A stretch of 64,000 bases of DNA, taken from contig CM051462.1 of NCBI GenBank assembly GCA_028095005.1, forward strand, positions 87,369,846 through 87,433,845, given 5' to 3'. Of this stretch, positions 24,663 through 36,958 are shown in pieces (within the stretch, counting starts at the first letter, position 1; each line of letters begins with the position of its first letter). The stretch comes from Rhynchospora pubera. Its lineage: Eukaryota > Streptophyta > Magnoliopsida > Poales > Cyperaceae. A program made the position numbers and the translations under genes. A model generated the notes under the pieces. That model was not told where the DNA came from and did no database searches. It worked only from the letters and a program-made list of their open reading frames with translations.

Positions 24663-26693
24663 TCAATTAATCATTGTACTATTCCAGAGGAAAACGGAGT
24701 TCTAGAGTTGGTTTTTGATCGGTGCATGGTATATCACAGCATCTAAAGCTGATGATTACTTTATTGAGAGAAGAGAACAAATTAATTTATATTTTTCAAA
24801 AAGTGAAAGCGCATATTCTTTTAATCGCATGTTTCCATAAGCATCTAGGATATTAATTGTTAATTAAAGAACGCAAAATTTTGATATTCTCCATATATTT
24901 ATAAGCTTGAATGCAACAGATGATTCATAGATGTAATATTGGACCATAGAGTATATACTATATACTACACGTTCCTATGTTTCCAATAATTAATGTAAAT
25001 GAATCTGTAAATTAATTAGAGAATCCTCCTGGCTTCTTTCCACCAAAAAAACAAAAAGAGAAAATAATTACCTTTCTGAAGAAATGTAATTATTTAAAAG
25101 TGGGATAATAAGGAAATAGATCTTGCTGCAACTGGTAAGGGTCCTGAACTCCTGATGTTGACCAAAGCTATGCCATGCCTAACTTTATATAGAACTCTCT
25201 TTTTCAGAGCACAGTACTCTCATTTAAGAGGTGAAGCAGCTTTTTATGCCGTTTTTAACGGGCAGTAATTAGGTCAATATTATAATTTTTTATTGTGGCT
25301 GAGAAATAACAACGTCGACTGACAACATATTGCTACGTGGCATCCACATCCACTGCACATGCAACTCTCTGAAAAACCATGTGAAAATTTATCATCCACA
25401 TTTAATCATTATTTTTTATCACTCAAAGAAAACCAAATTTCTTGGTTGTGAACATTATTCTGAATTATTTAAAATTTTGAAAATGTTCGAACTTTATTCT
25501 GAATTATTTAAAATTGTGATGATTTGCCATTGTAATGGTTTTTAAAAAAATAACTAGTTAAAAAATTATATTCTTTGTATTAATAGTTATAGATTATTTA
25601 AAAAAATGTAATTAGTTTAGGAATCATAAAACTGGGATTTTAAAACTGTTAATTTTTAAAGATCTTATAACTTCGTAAAGGTGAATGGATACTCTTTTTG
25701 AACTTCAACACTTTTACGACCTTTAAAAATATGTATAAAAAAACCGATAAGAAATATGAAAATTGAATTATGAAGTTGTTATTGAATCAATATTGATACA
25801 AAATTTAATCTATTTGTAATCTATAATTAATTTTGGTTGGTGAATTATTGTATGAAATTTATTGAGTAAGACTAGTCGGCAAATACTTGATTAAATGTGG
25901 TTAGCTAGGAAACATTTTGCTATTTACTAAGTGAACCAAGTCAACCAACTTTTTCCTAAAAATATTATTTTATGGAAAATTATTGATGAAAACAAATTTT
26001 TATTATAAAAAAAATGAGTGCTCAATGGTGTTTAATAAGCTGAAGTTTTGGAGGACAAAAGAAAACTTACTAATAAAAAATAATATGTGTTTCCATGTTA
26101 CCATATACGGTACGTATATATATAGTACTTTAACATGGATACATAACAAACTATGGGCATAAATGTTGGATCGCTAATTGGATTGACGATCCAAGGGTTT
26201 TTGCGATTTCATCAATCCGGATGACGATCCAACGACGTTATTTTTAAAATTTCGAATTTTTAACTGTTATTATCGAAATTCGAGTGAACAATAAAGTTAG
26301 TTTTAATTTTTTCGGGTACTTGGGTTGGGTTGTAGGATATTGGACCAAACAAAAGAAAAGCACCAGGACCACAAAATTCAGCTGCTGGTTGTTTTAATGT
26401 TCTTTTCTTTGCATTTCGAAAGCAACAATTTTACTGTATTTTTCAAAGCATAAATGCCTATTTGAAAATCTACAATAGTACGGGCGTACTTATTTGAGCG
26501 CGTATTCACACGTTTTCTTAAACAAAAAATTAACAAGCATGGAACTTGTATGAATAGGAACTTCTTTGGATCATTGAGAAATGAAGAAAAGCGACATGCC
26601 AACAATAAAACGAAACACCTTTACAAAGCTTGCAAGGATTGCCACCGGTAGCCCAAAAATTGAACAAATAAGTAAACAAAAAAGAAAAAGGAA
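24663..26693. other. Intergenic, 3' side of the PPR-CBS gene
   Basis: AT-rich, no gene recognised. A direct duplication of 'gaacattattctgaattatttaaaatt' and 'gaactttattctgaattatttaaaatt' lies at 25,449-25,515. Confidence 0.35.
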
Positions 26694-29600
26694 TTAAGCA
26701 TCATCGTATGTTAGATCTCTATCAGAAGAGAGTGATTCACAATTAGAGGCAACCTTATACAACCAATCAAGGGAAAGAACACCAAGAGGCCTTGGTATTG
26801 AGCGGTATTGGTTGCTATACACGTCTGCGCTTTTGACAACTACAATCATTTCATACTTCTTGTCTAGCATAAAATCAATTACCCGAGCAACTGCAGTTGA
26901 AGCGGTCACGCATAGCGGTGGCCCCGTAATTATGGATGAAAGAGGTACATCCAACTGTAAAAAGAGAACATATAATTCTTGTAAAGAAATAAAAAAGACT
27001 AAGACCAGGCATGTAGACCACATTTTATCTGTATACCTTAACACAATCACGCCTTCGAACAATTCCAATACAGTTACCCCACTCGTCAGTGATAGGAATT
27101 GCAGCTTCTTCGAAAAAGCGCATCACAACATCACGCAACATCAGCCTACCATTTAGCGGTCTAGTCTCTTCAAATGGTATCATGTATTTTTCCACTGGCT
27201 GATCTAACAAAACCTACAGTTCCATCTACTATTAGAACAGCCATAATAACAAACTTATAAATGACAATCCCAATATCCTATAAGAATGTCGTCAAATTCC
27301 AATAAAGTAGCATATGAAAGGAAAATGAGGAACCTCAGGAAGAACATAGGGTTTAAGTTTTGAGTTGTTAAATCCAGTCAAAGCCTCCACTTTGATTGCC
27401 GCCTGGTCAAAATAGCAGCTGTTAAATTATGCTTATGTTCTATAAGTTTTGATGCCAGTCCATATGGATCAAGGTTGGTTTTGTAAATATCTATAATCCC
27501 CAACAACTTTTTTTATTTTGACAAAAAATGAAAAGAAAACTAAGCAGCAAAAAGATTTGTTTCTCTACCATTCCTACTCTGCTTGTCCACAAAAAACTTT
27601 GTTCCTTCACTATACTTGATAGAAGCCTTTTGGCAACATCAACCTGTCAACATAACAATTTTAGTATACTTACAAATATTTACACAAGCACCAAAGTAGA
27701 TGTTGTGAAGTACATAATGTGCACGGAAAAAAGATCCATGAAACTATCGCATGCCAAAAGAAGCATGCGTTTAAAATAATTTGAAATTTTGATAGATTCA
27801 GGTTTTGAAATTTTGATACTAAAGTCATTTTTTGCAATGTCCAAATTGAACTAATTCAACAATAGTTACTAAAGGTTAGATGATAGATATTGAGTTTATG
27901 CAACTATGTATATAGTCACCTTGAAGAAAAAATTTATAGTCAAGGATAAAACATAAAAGTATAAGGGCAATACAGTCATCATGAGAACCTAGCATTGGTT
28001 TAATTGGTTGCATTATTTGAGCCCAATAGTTATTAGTATTAGTCAAGAAAATTGATGATGATATAGATAAATTCTATCACCAGGAATACAAAACAGCAAT
28101 AAAACCTATGGGCGTAAGATTTTTAGGCTAGAAAAACAAACCTCGCCAGAATTTATAGCAGCCTCCATAAGAAGCTCATTAGCTTCTGAACGGTTTGAAA
28201 GACATATAGACCCACAAGTATCAAGCCACATACGTGAGTGGAACTGTTTGACCAAGTCAAGATCACCTCGTGATGCAAAGGCTCTCATCATAGCAAGGAA
28301 GAGGTGAGGTTTAGGTATTAGGTTCCTATCCTCGCCGGACTTCTTTATTATCTCACCAAAAATACAAAGGGAACCTACATTTAGAAACGCACTTGAGATA
28401 TTCAATAATTTGTTAATCTTTAACTAAATACTTTTACAAACCAATGTTTGTGGTCTTGCTTTCTCTACCAAATGATTTCTAACCAGTGGTCAACACTGAG
28501 AATTTATACTTTGTTTAGTTTCAGCTTAATTTATATTTCACAAGGGTTGTTATATTAGAAGATATGGTAAGCAAAAATAATAATAACGAAACAAACAAGA
28601 CATTAACAAAATTTGTGCTTTGTAAAAAGTTATCTTGGTCTTTAGAGCTCCAACTGATGAGAATTTACATCATATATCTTTCTGCTTCAAGACAGTGCTT
28701 GCCACTAAGTTTTGCTATAGGAATCATTAACAACAACAACAACAACAAGTAAGCCTTTTGTCGCAAACAAGTTGGGGTAGGCTAGAAAAGAAACCCAACA
28801 AGAGAAATCATCCAAAAACATAATAATATATAAAAATAGAAACTAATAATAGTAATAGCGATGATAATAGTAATAGTGGGGTCGTTTGGATCGCTTAGGA
28901 ATAGGAGGAATTTAATATTCCTAGGCATAAAGTATTGGGAAATGTGTAATTTTGTGAAGAGTTTGGATTGTTTATAATAAATTTATGCCTAAGAATAGAA
29001 AATTCTCCAAATACCCACTTGATCCAAACGGCCCCAGTAATAATACTAATAATAATAATAATAATAGTAGTAACAATAATAATAATAATAGAAACCTACA
29101 CCTCAACCAAAGTCTAATAATGTAACCTACAAACCTATGGCAGTTACTGAATTAGGGATCATTCAGCCTAATTAAAATTAGGGCGACATCACTTGACAAT
29201 TATTTATGTTGACAAATTTTAACAATCATAAATTTTCAGTTAAACTTTGAAATCCAGCATTATAGGAATGATCTATATATTGAAACTATCAGGCCTACAA
29301 ACAATAATGAGATTTTGTAAAATTGTTTACTTGTTCATCAACTGATTCATATTCTTCAACAGTTTGAAACTAACAGCTCTTGACGCATCACCAAATATAC
29401 TCAAATTGCATGAGAATTGATCAGAACTCTTATCTATATATCCCACAACATACGTAATAAAATTTTATTCAAAGTTTCAATCTTAACTGAATATATTTGA
29501 GAGTATATTGTCAAGATTGATAAGATAAGCCATAATAAAATGATCCCTCCACTTAACATTATGTAATCACAGCAGCTACCTTTAATTAATCCAGAAGCCA

Positions 29601-32298
29601 ACAATGCATCAACCATTGTGGAGTATGCAACCCTATCAATACACACAAGAGTTCTTTTCATTTCCAGTACAAGCTTCATCACCATATCTGCATCTTTTCT
29701 GTTCCTAAAACCCTACAACCACACTATTATTTATTCATCTGAGCATTTGTCGACTCATCGTTCTGTTCTGACATGTAGGAAGGACTAAAGCAGGGATTAT
29801 ATGAAAATATTTAATAAACATGTACCTGAAGTAATGTTGAATAAGTAACAGCATCTGGTATGAGGTCGTTGATATTATATCTTATTGCTTCTTCCTGTCA
29901 TATATATAAATCAAGAAAAAACTACTCCGTAAGTCAGAAAAGCATTTCAATTCAATAATAAAGAAGAATGGATATAACAAAAGCGAATTTAATCTGGAAT
30001 CCCAGTCAGTTGTAAAAGGATTCAAAGAAGTGAACAAACAAGACCAAATTCGCACCGACAAAATAACAGCATGAACTAAATTAATGACAATCATTTAATC
30101 AGATTATCAAATTGATAATAACAGCTCAAACAAGAATAATTACTCATTAAATTGAACAAAAGAATGTAATTCAAAAGTAGAAGGTTAGAATTTTGTCACG
30201 TTTGCTTGAATGGACTTTGGTTTTGGAAGTCATTGAAAAGAACGAACAATGTTTAAAGCAAAACACAAATGCAAAAGTGCTATATGTTCTTTAGGGAATA
30301 AGAAAAAGGAAAACAAGAAAACTAGTAATATATGAAATGTATGATGCACCACGTCCAAAAATAAAATTAGAATAAAAAAAGGAGGAAACAAAGTGCTAGC
30401 AAAACACAAAAGAAATCCAAATTCCAAATAGAGAGCACATGTATCTAGAGATGTAAATTAAACTGGCCCTTGGAGCACTAGTTGCAAAAGACACCTTCAT
30501 ATCTGAAAGCAGCTGAACTGCTTTCTCCATTTCTGCTGACTTTACACATGCAGAGATAAGTGTGTTGTAGGTTATCCTGTTAGGCCTGAGACCCTGCCTT
30601 ATCATCTCATCCCTTACTGTCAGAGCACCAAGAGGAAAATTTGTCTTTACATAGCCCTGAAAACAATAGTTCAAGATATAAATAATACTAATGTGAGAAA
30701 TCACTTGCACAAATGCATAACTACAAAAGATGGTTCACTTTGTGTTTCAATCATCATGCGTCATATTTTGAAAATATATTAGTAAAAGAATGATCTAATG
30801 TGCTATATTGATCTAGAATTGTAACTAAGAGAAATATCAGGCACCTTGTGAAAGTTAGTAGTACGTTTTTGCAATGACATTTAAAAACAATATGTACATA
30901 GCTTCCTGATGTCAGTAACATACAATAAAAAATCATAGTAGAGGGGTACCTTCGCTAGAAGGTTGTAGATGAAAACAGAATCGCCTTCATCAGAAAGAAC
31001 ATTCCGGCATCTCGCAATAAGCGCATTGGCACGGCGCATATCTCCTATTTTAATTGATAATATTTATCAGGACAAAATTAATGCCAGTATATACATAAAT
31101 ATCACAGAGATCAGATGTAACTACGTAATATCTATCCATCAATGAATAATGATATAAATCAATCAAAAATATCCCAGCTAATCTGAAGAGCAACAATTAC
31201 ACAAAAAAAAAAAAAACCTTTATAATCCAATCCTACTATACAACAACCTCATTTATGCTCAAATAAACCAACTTAGCCAAGTTTTCCCTCAATATTCCAA
31301 TCACAAACTAGAATAAAAAAGAAAATGAGGTAAATTGAGAGCAACTCAAATTGATCAAACCTGCGGTATGAACAGAATACAAGTGCATACTGGCACAAGC
31401 TTATTATGCAAGAATCTTGGTTTTGAAAAGAAACAAACCTGTTTCGAGAATGGCATCCAATAGACCACAAACAAGTCTAGCAGACAGAATGGTGCTGCCA
31501 GTAGAGGTACCATCTTCAATAGATTCAAGAATTTGGAACGCTTCATCAATCCTTCGAGCCTGCCCCAAGCCCTTTACCAAAACAACAAAATAAAAACGAG
31601 TAAATTCAGCCGAAAGACTATTGGGTTATTTAGAGAAGCTTCTAACAGTATCATTAAACCCAACCAATGTTAAAGTTCCTGATCAAAGGAATTTCAGTAA
31701 GTATCTCAACAACTGTCGTATTAGCGTAATTTGAAGTAGGCACAAATGAACCAAACAGTCAGATTAGCACGACAAATAAGTCGCATTCCATTAACACTTG
31801 ACAGATTTACCTTTAAAGATCTCAGTTTATTAAATACAAAAATAATTATGAGTATATTTTCGGATGTGATGTGGTAAATATTTATTATTTATAGCATCAA
31901 AAATAAGTTTATTTTAAGTAAGTAATTTGCAATACCTTCAACAATATACCATAAGACACACAATCAATGCCGCAACCACCCGGGTGAGACATTTCCTCGA
32001 ACACCTCGCGAGCGGAGTCGACATCCCCGCAATGCACACAGGCCTCCATGACAGCATTCATCACAATCGTATTCAAGTTACCAATCCTCTTCCTGGCAGC
32101 CTCGACCTCAGCAAAAATCTGCTTCAGCTGCCTCCTCTTGGTCAGTTGCACTACTCGGGCCGTGAGGCGCCTGAGATTGGGCCCGGGAAGTTTGGGCTTG
32201 GCAGGTTTGGTTCGGGGTTGAGTGCGGTGGGAAGGGACAGAAGAGAAGTGAGGAGGTGAAAGGCGGGAGGGATTCATGGCGACAGAGGATTGGTCCAA
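26694..32298 (-). CDS. CBSPPR1: PPR protein with C-terminal CBS domains (CBSPPR1-like), 11 exons
   Basis: Splicing on the minus strand gives exons 32298-31936, 31571-31439, 31044-30950, 30656-30495, 29894-29826, 29712-29580, 28374-28142, 27643-27578, 27402-27334, 27213-27037 and 26954-26694. All have GT-AG borders and consistent phase, total 586 aa. A second in-frame Met lies at 32,277. The N-terminus is Ser/Pro/Arg-rich, compatible with organelle targeting. Pentatricopeptide repeats follow (for example 'DVDSAREVFEEM', 'ITYNTLISACVKSAEMEKA', 'PDAVTYSTLL'), and exons 10-11 encode the CBS region from about residue 442, with 'YMIPFEETRPL', 'ITDEWGNCIGIVRR' and 'VTASTAVARVIDFML'. This combination and length match Arabidopsis At5g10690. 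PPR arrays bind RNA in organelles and CBS pairs usually sense adenosine ligands; the combined role is unknown. The gene looks intact. Exon 8 borders are the least certain. Confidence 0.9.
28878..29035. mobile_element. Harbinger/Tourist-like MITE in a CBSPPR1 intron, 158 bp
   Basis: The ends are GGGGTCGTTTGGATC and GATCCAAACGGCCCC, flanked by AGT on both sides (perfect 3-bp duplication). It lies in intron 6 of the PPR-CBS gene, followed by an AAT/AAC trinucleotide tract. Confidence 0.75.
29037..29093. repeat. (AAT)n/(AAC)n microsatellite in a CBSPPR1 intron
   Basis: Interrupted AAT, AGT and AAC trinucleotides, beginning at the MITE's right flank. Confidence 0.8.
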
Positions 32299-32405
32299 AG
32301 ATTAAAGACTGGGGCATACCTTATTACTTATTACTTATTTATTAGCTTCAGCGAGAGTTGGCCAAAGAAACGAGGATAGGATTCGTTTCGCTCGTTAGTC
32401 GTTAC

Positions 32406-33375
32406 CTATGTTACATCGTGCGGGTGCGGGTATCGCGTCGGATACGATGCGGGTGCGGGAATTCGATATTTTTCAAAAAATTCGAATACGGCTGTATATA
32501 TAAAATAATTAGAATAATATATTTTTTAATGAAAAAGTAATTTATATTTTTTTATTAATATAATGTTATTAGTATTATATTATAATATTTTAATTTATAT
32601 TGAGAAATTAAACAATTAATAATATAATGTTACTAATATAATGTTATTAACATTATATAATATTTTAATTTATATTGAGAAATTTAATAATTAATAATAT
32701 TATGTTCATAATATAATTAACATATTGTTATTGGCCATATAGTTTAAGGCATTATGTTATAAATTGTGAATAATATATATGTTATTAACATGCCAACTAT
32801 AACATTTTTATGTGATTTAAAAAATTATAAAAATTATTTTTTTGAAAATTTTACATTTTCAAATTCTTCATATTTTTATGAGAATGCATGTAAATTTTTA
32901 TGCCAAGTTGAGTTTAAGAAGGCTTTCAAATAATTAAAACACTAAAACATAATTTTCTATAATCGGAAATAGATTTGTCCATTTCAGGGCCAAATGGTGA
33001 TAGTAATGGAACAGGGGCAGCTTTGTTTGTCCGGTTTTGAGTTCTACCTTAGTCCCACCATGAAATATCAACTAATTTTAGGCAAATATATATAGAGTAG
33101 GTTGAATGGAGCATTGCTTAGCAATGTACGTGGGTCTGTGCGCGTCTGTGCATAAGGCGAGCACTGCAGGCCAGTGACACATGGCGCTACACGAATGGTG
33201 GATACGCGTGTCGGGTCGAATTGTTGACCGTATCCGGTGGTCAAAGAAATTAAAATATTCAGATTCGCTACGTGGCGAATCCAGTACGTATCGCACACGA
33301 ATCGCACGCGTGTCCCCGTCGGATACGCGTCCGACACGGGATACGCTATAAAATTACCGTATCTGGGTAACATAG
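32406..33375. mobile_element. Non-autonomous hAT-type element in the CBSPPR1 promoter, 970 bp
   Basis: It starts CTATGTTAC and ends GTAACATAG (perfect 9-bp inverted ends), with a perfect 8-bp target duplication GTCGTTAC at 32,398-32,405 and 33,376-33,383. Subterminal 'gcgggtgcggg', 'cggatacg' and 'gtccgacacgggatacg' repeats mark both ends; the middle is AT-rich and non-coding. It sits about 108 bp upstream of the PPR-CBS start codon, so it separates the gene from its original upstream sequence. Confidence 0.85.
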
Positions 33376-33383
33376 GTCGTTAC

Positions 33384-34100
33384 ACAATGGATGCTCTCGA
33401 GTCTTCATGATATTTTCAAAGATGTATGAATTTTTTTATTATTTATTAATTATGATATTTTCAAATTGGAGGATCTAAAATACTTCAATTATAATGTTTT
33501 TTGAAAATATCATATTAAATAACAAAAGAATTGCAAAAATTATAAATTTGGTCTCCAAGAATATTTCAATATATATGAATAATAACTTGAACGGTTCGGA
33601 TTGACCATTTCAATTTTAGATCTCAGAAAATGACTTATATGCATTAAGGATATAATCACTTTCTATTAGTTTTAATTATTTTTTAGCTAAAAATAAATAA
33701 GCAGCATGAAAATTGGATATAATCCCTGTGGGTTATATCCAATTTTTCCTATATACTTACTATTAGGTTAATTTAAGCAAAGTCGATCAACTTTGTATAA
33801 GTTTTATATCTAGTTACTAGTTTGATATCTATTTTTAATCACTAAATTTCAATCTTACTTCAAATTTTGTTCAATTTCCAAAATCTGACATATCAAAATT
33901 TATGCTGATTAACACATTGTACTAGGCCGCCCCTAATTTAAGTACCTTCACGACCCGATAACAATATTGGGTTGTTTGGATGGGTAAGGAATAAGCAAGA
34001 ATAACAAATTTCGCACGGAAATTTATTCTTAACCATCTAAATTTTTTATAAAATTACACACTTTCTAATATTTTTCGTCTAAAAATAGGTTATTCCTCTT
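33384..34100. other. Intergenic with MITE remnants
   Basis: 33,400-33,650 resembles the foldback element family at 18,898 ('gatattttcaa' inverted around 33,480, then 'gaacggttcggattgacc' and 'tagatctcagaaaatgac'). GGGTTGTTTGGATGGG at 33,969 looks like the left end of another Harbinger MITE whose right end is lost next to the copy at 34,101. Confidence 0.4.
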
Positions 34101-34232
34101 GGCTCCGTTTGAATGGTGTGGAAATAAGAGGAATAAGGAAGAAGTATTGTGAAGTGTGTAACTTTTTGTGAAGAGTTTGGATTGTTTATAATAAAAATTT
34201 ATTCTCTTATTCCTAAGTGATTCAAACGGCCC
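34101..34232. mobile_element. Harbinger/Tourist-like MITE, 132 bp
   Basis: The ends are GGCTCCGTTTGAAT and ATTCAAACGGCCC, with internal 'gaagtgtgtaactttttgtgaagagtttggattgtttataataa', the family core. It lies about 500 bp upstream of the MYB gene. Confidence 0.65.
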
Positions 34233-34752
34233 AGTAAAGTATGTAAGATTTTCATGAAAAAAAAACATTAAATATTGTCCATTTAAAATGATGTAAATTG
34301 TAAAATATATATTTGAAGAATGATCTAAAGATAACATCTCCCTATATAGATTTAAAATCGGTTTTGATGCTCAACCGTTCCTAATTCCTATAGTAGTATA
34401 GTTAGCAAATTTCACACCCGTTTCTAACTTACTTAATACATCGGCTTCAATTATTATACTCCGGACAAGCTTAATAACATTTTGCAACAACCATTACTTT
34501 TTGGTAACAATATTCTGTCTTTCTTTTGTATTTTTCTACGATCCCATTTGTCTTTCAGTCTTGATAAGATATTGAGCCAAAAAATAAATAATTATAATCA
34601 ATCATAGTGAACACAAAAAGTATTAATTGACTCACTCTTTCTTTTGCCTTTTTGTTGCAGCCAAAGAGAAGAAAGAAGGAAATAGAAAAAAAAATTAGCA
34701 TAGAGAAAGATGGACAAAGAGGAACTATACTAACTGCTGGATTTATCAAATC

Positions 34753-35375
34753 ATGTCAGAATCAATGACTAAAACTGATAACACACCAGCAATAGTTACA
34801 GCAAAAGATCTAGGACTGCCCAAGCTAAATGATACCAAACCAAACATGGCAACAAGTGAAGGCAACACAATCAGCAGCAAAACTGAAGCAACTGGACGAT
34901 TGAGAAAGGGTCGATGGACAATAGGCGAAGATGCCATTCTAACGGAGCACGTCAGGCGACACAAAACTGGAAATTGGAATACAGTGCGGATGAGGAGCGG
35001 CTTGGCACGGTCCGGCCAGAGTTGTCGTGCAAGGTGGGAGAATCACTTGAATCCCGGTTTGCATAAGGGGCCGCTATCACCAGAAGAGGAGTTGCGAATT
35101 TTGAAATTATATAAACTACTTGGTAACAAGTGGGCATGCATCGCGAGCCATGTGAGTTTTCGAGAAATTCAGCTATCACAATACATGCTATCATTTTTTT
35201 TGTTTTCTGACAATGATCTCAGTTTTTATTATGTTGGTTGCAGGTGCAAGGAAGAACTGATGGTCAAATAAAGAATTATATAAAAGCACGGACGGAGCGC
35301 CGTCGACGTGTAGGTCTACATGTCTTTATATCAGAATTTTCCTTCCTGCCGTTCTTACTAGAAGGCATCAATTAA
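34753..35375 (+). CDS. Short GAMYB-like R2R3-MYB protein, 2 exons, 176 aa
   Basis: Exons 34753-35151 and 35244-35375 join in phase 0 (CAT/gtgagt...ttgcag/GTG). After a 50-residue leader, R2 (about 51-102) has all three tryptophans (W55, W75, W95), and R3 (about 104-155) has W127 but Leu108 at the first position and Ile146 where the third Trp of the family's NYW should be. The recognition helix reads 'RTDGQIKNYIKA' instead of the usual RTDNEIKNYWN. The basic 'RTERRRRVGL' tail and the layout are closest to the GAMYB (subgroup 18) group, whose proteins are several hundred residues and act as activators in gibberellin response and anther development. Here the protein ends 25 residues after the MYB domain, with no activation domain. 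No frameshift is needed, so this may be a diverged truncated paralogue or an early pseudogene. Confidence 0.7.
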
Positions 35376-36609
35376 ATCTGGAAAACTAAGAATTTTCTCA
35401 GGCTGATTTCTTTTTTTTTTTTGCACAATTAAATACTGCCACCTCTTTTAACTGAAAAATGGCAATAAAATGTACGCAAGATGAAAGTTGTGTGTTGTTT
35501 CAAGCAATAATTTGTCTAGGCTAGCAGTTATAGGTATTATTTCTTCAATTTCATGTTTGTAATGCAAGTAGGTAGGGTCTCCATTTTATAATGGGACATA
35601 GTAGCGTTGCATTGATTATAAATTTATTTATTTTGTTTGTAAAGTTCGTAGGCCTCATGTCAAAAAAAAAAAAGTTTGTAGGCCTAATATATCGATTAAT
35701 AAACACTCTTCTTTGTTATCTCTTCTCTCTCTCTTTTTTTTTAAATTTTTTTCCCCTTTTTTACTGTTTTTCTATCTTCTATCAACGTCTCTTCCAGCAT
35801 TAAAACATAGCTCATAATTTATGTTCCATTAGTGAAATAATGAACATTCTCGCTCTTGTAAAATCTTGGACTAAATCACAAATTCGGGCAAAACATATTC
35901 AACTTTTCAGAAAATGTATTTTCAACCGTCCCATGAACAATTCGTTTGCATTTGTTTGCTCTTTATTTTTGTGCGGATATTCGTTTTTGATTAAATCTCC
36001 AAATATTATCAAGTTTAACAAATAACCAAAAAAAAAAAAAGAATTGCCTCAGCTCAGTAGCGGTGCTTGGGATCAAACAATGAAACTGAAGGGGGCAAAA
36101 ATATTGATATTTGGATTCTTAGCACTTCTTAGGTGATAAACAAAACAAGAAAGAAAGAAGCTCCGCCAAGGGACTGCAACTATTAACTCCGCCAAGAAAA
36201 TTAAATGATTATTTTATCAATCATGTATTCATGCGCTTCAAAGTACGCCTTTTTAAGAAATATCACTGTACTATGCTTCTGTGTACCTCATAACATAATC
36301 CCTCTAAATTCTCCTGCAACTAAAATTGTAACGGCCGAATAAGTTAGAAGAGTGAAAAATATAATAGCTTTCAATGAGGTCCAATTCAATGACATTTGAG
36401 TACTATTCAAGGACAATTAACCAAAAGCTCATTCATTAACTTCGTGAAAAAGATTGGGATACTCTATTTTTTTATGGAATGCCTTGCGTTATCTTTTTTC
36501 TCTTTTCAATTTTTGTGTTGATCGGATCTTATTAAAGACATAATGATCTAAAAGACTAAATGTTTAAAACTAAACAATCGTTAAAAATCAAACTGATCCG
36601 GACGACACA
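35376..36609. other. Intergenic
   Basis: AT-rich, no gene recognised; small ORFs at 35,591 and 35,840 lack any family signal. Confidence 0.35.
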
Positions 36610-36618
36610 GCCCAATAA
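36610..36618. repeat. Left 9-bp target-site duplication of the MULE
   Basis: GCCCAATAA, identical to 43,758-43,766. Nine base pairs is the hallmark length for Mutator-type insertion. Confidence 0.9.
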
Positions 36619-36730
36619 CCGAATAATTTTAAAATAGTATTAAATTAATATAATATATTAAAAATAATATCAATATAATAAGTTTAATATAAATAGTATC
36701 ACGAGATCGAAATCCTGGATTCCGAACGTT

Positions 36731-36830
36731 AGATCGGAATCCAGGATTCCGATCTAAGCTTTGATCGGATTCTGAGTTTCCGATCTAAGCTTAGATCGGA
36801 ATCCGAGATTCCGATCTTAGCTTTTTAATT
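36731..36830. repeat. Palindrome array in the MULE left arm
   Basis: AGATCGGAATCC-A-GGATTCCGATCT (36,731-36,755) is a perfect 12-bp inverted pair with a 1-bp centre. It is followed by a diverged copy and by AGATCGGAATC-CGA-GATTCCGATCT (about 36,793-36,817). The same array is present in the right arm at 43,558-43,655. These could be transposase or host-protein binding sites, or hairpin formers. Confidence 0.8.
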
Positions 36831-36958
36831 TTTTTATATATTATTTATTTATTTATTTAATTTATTAATTAGTTAAATAATTAGAAAAATAGTTAATATA
36901 TTGTAAAAATATTGAAAAAATATGAAAAAAATCAGGAATAATTAAATTAAATTTTATA

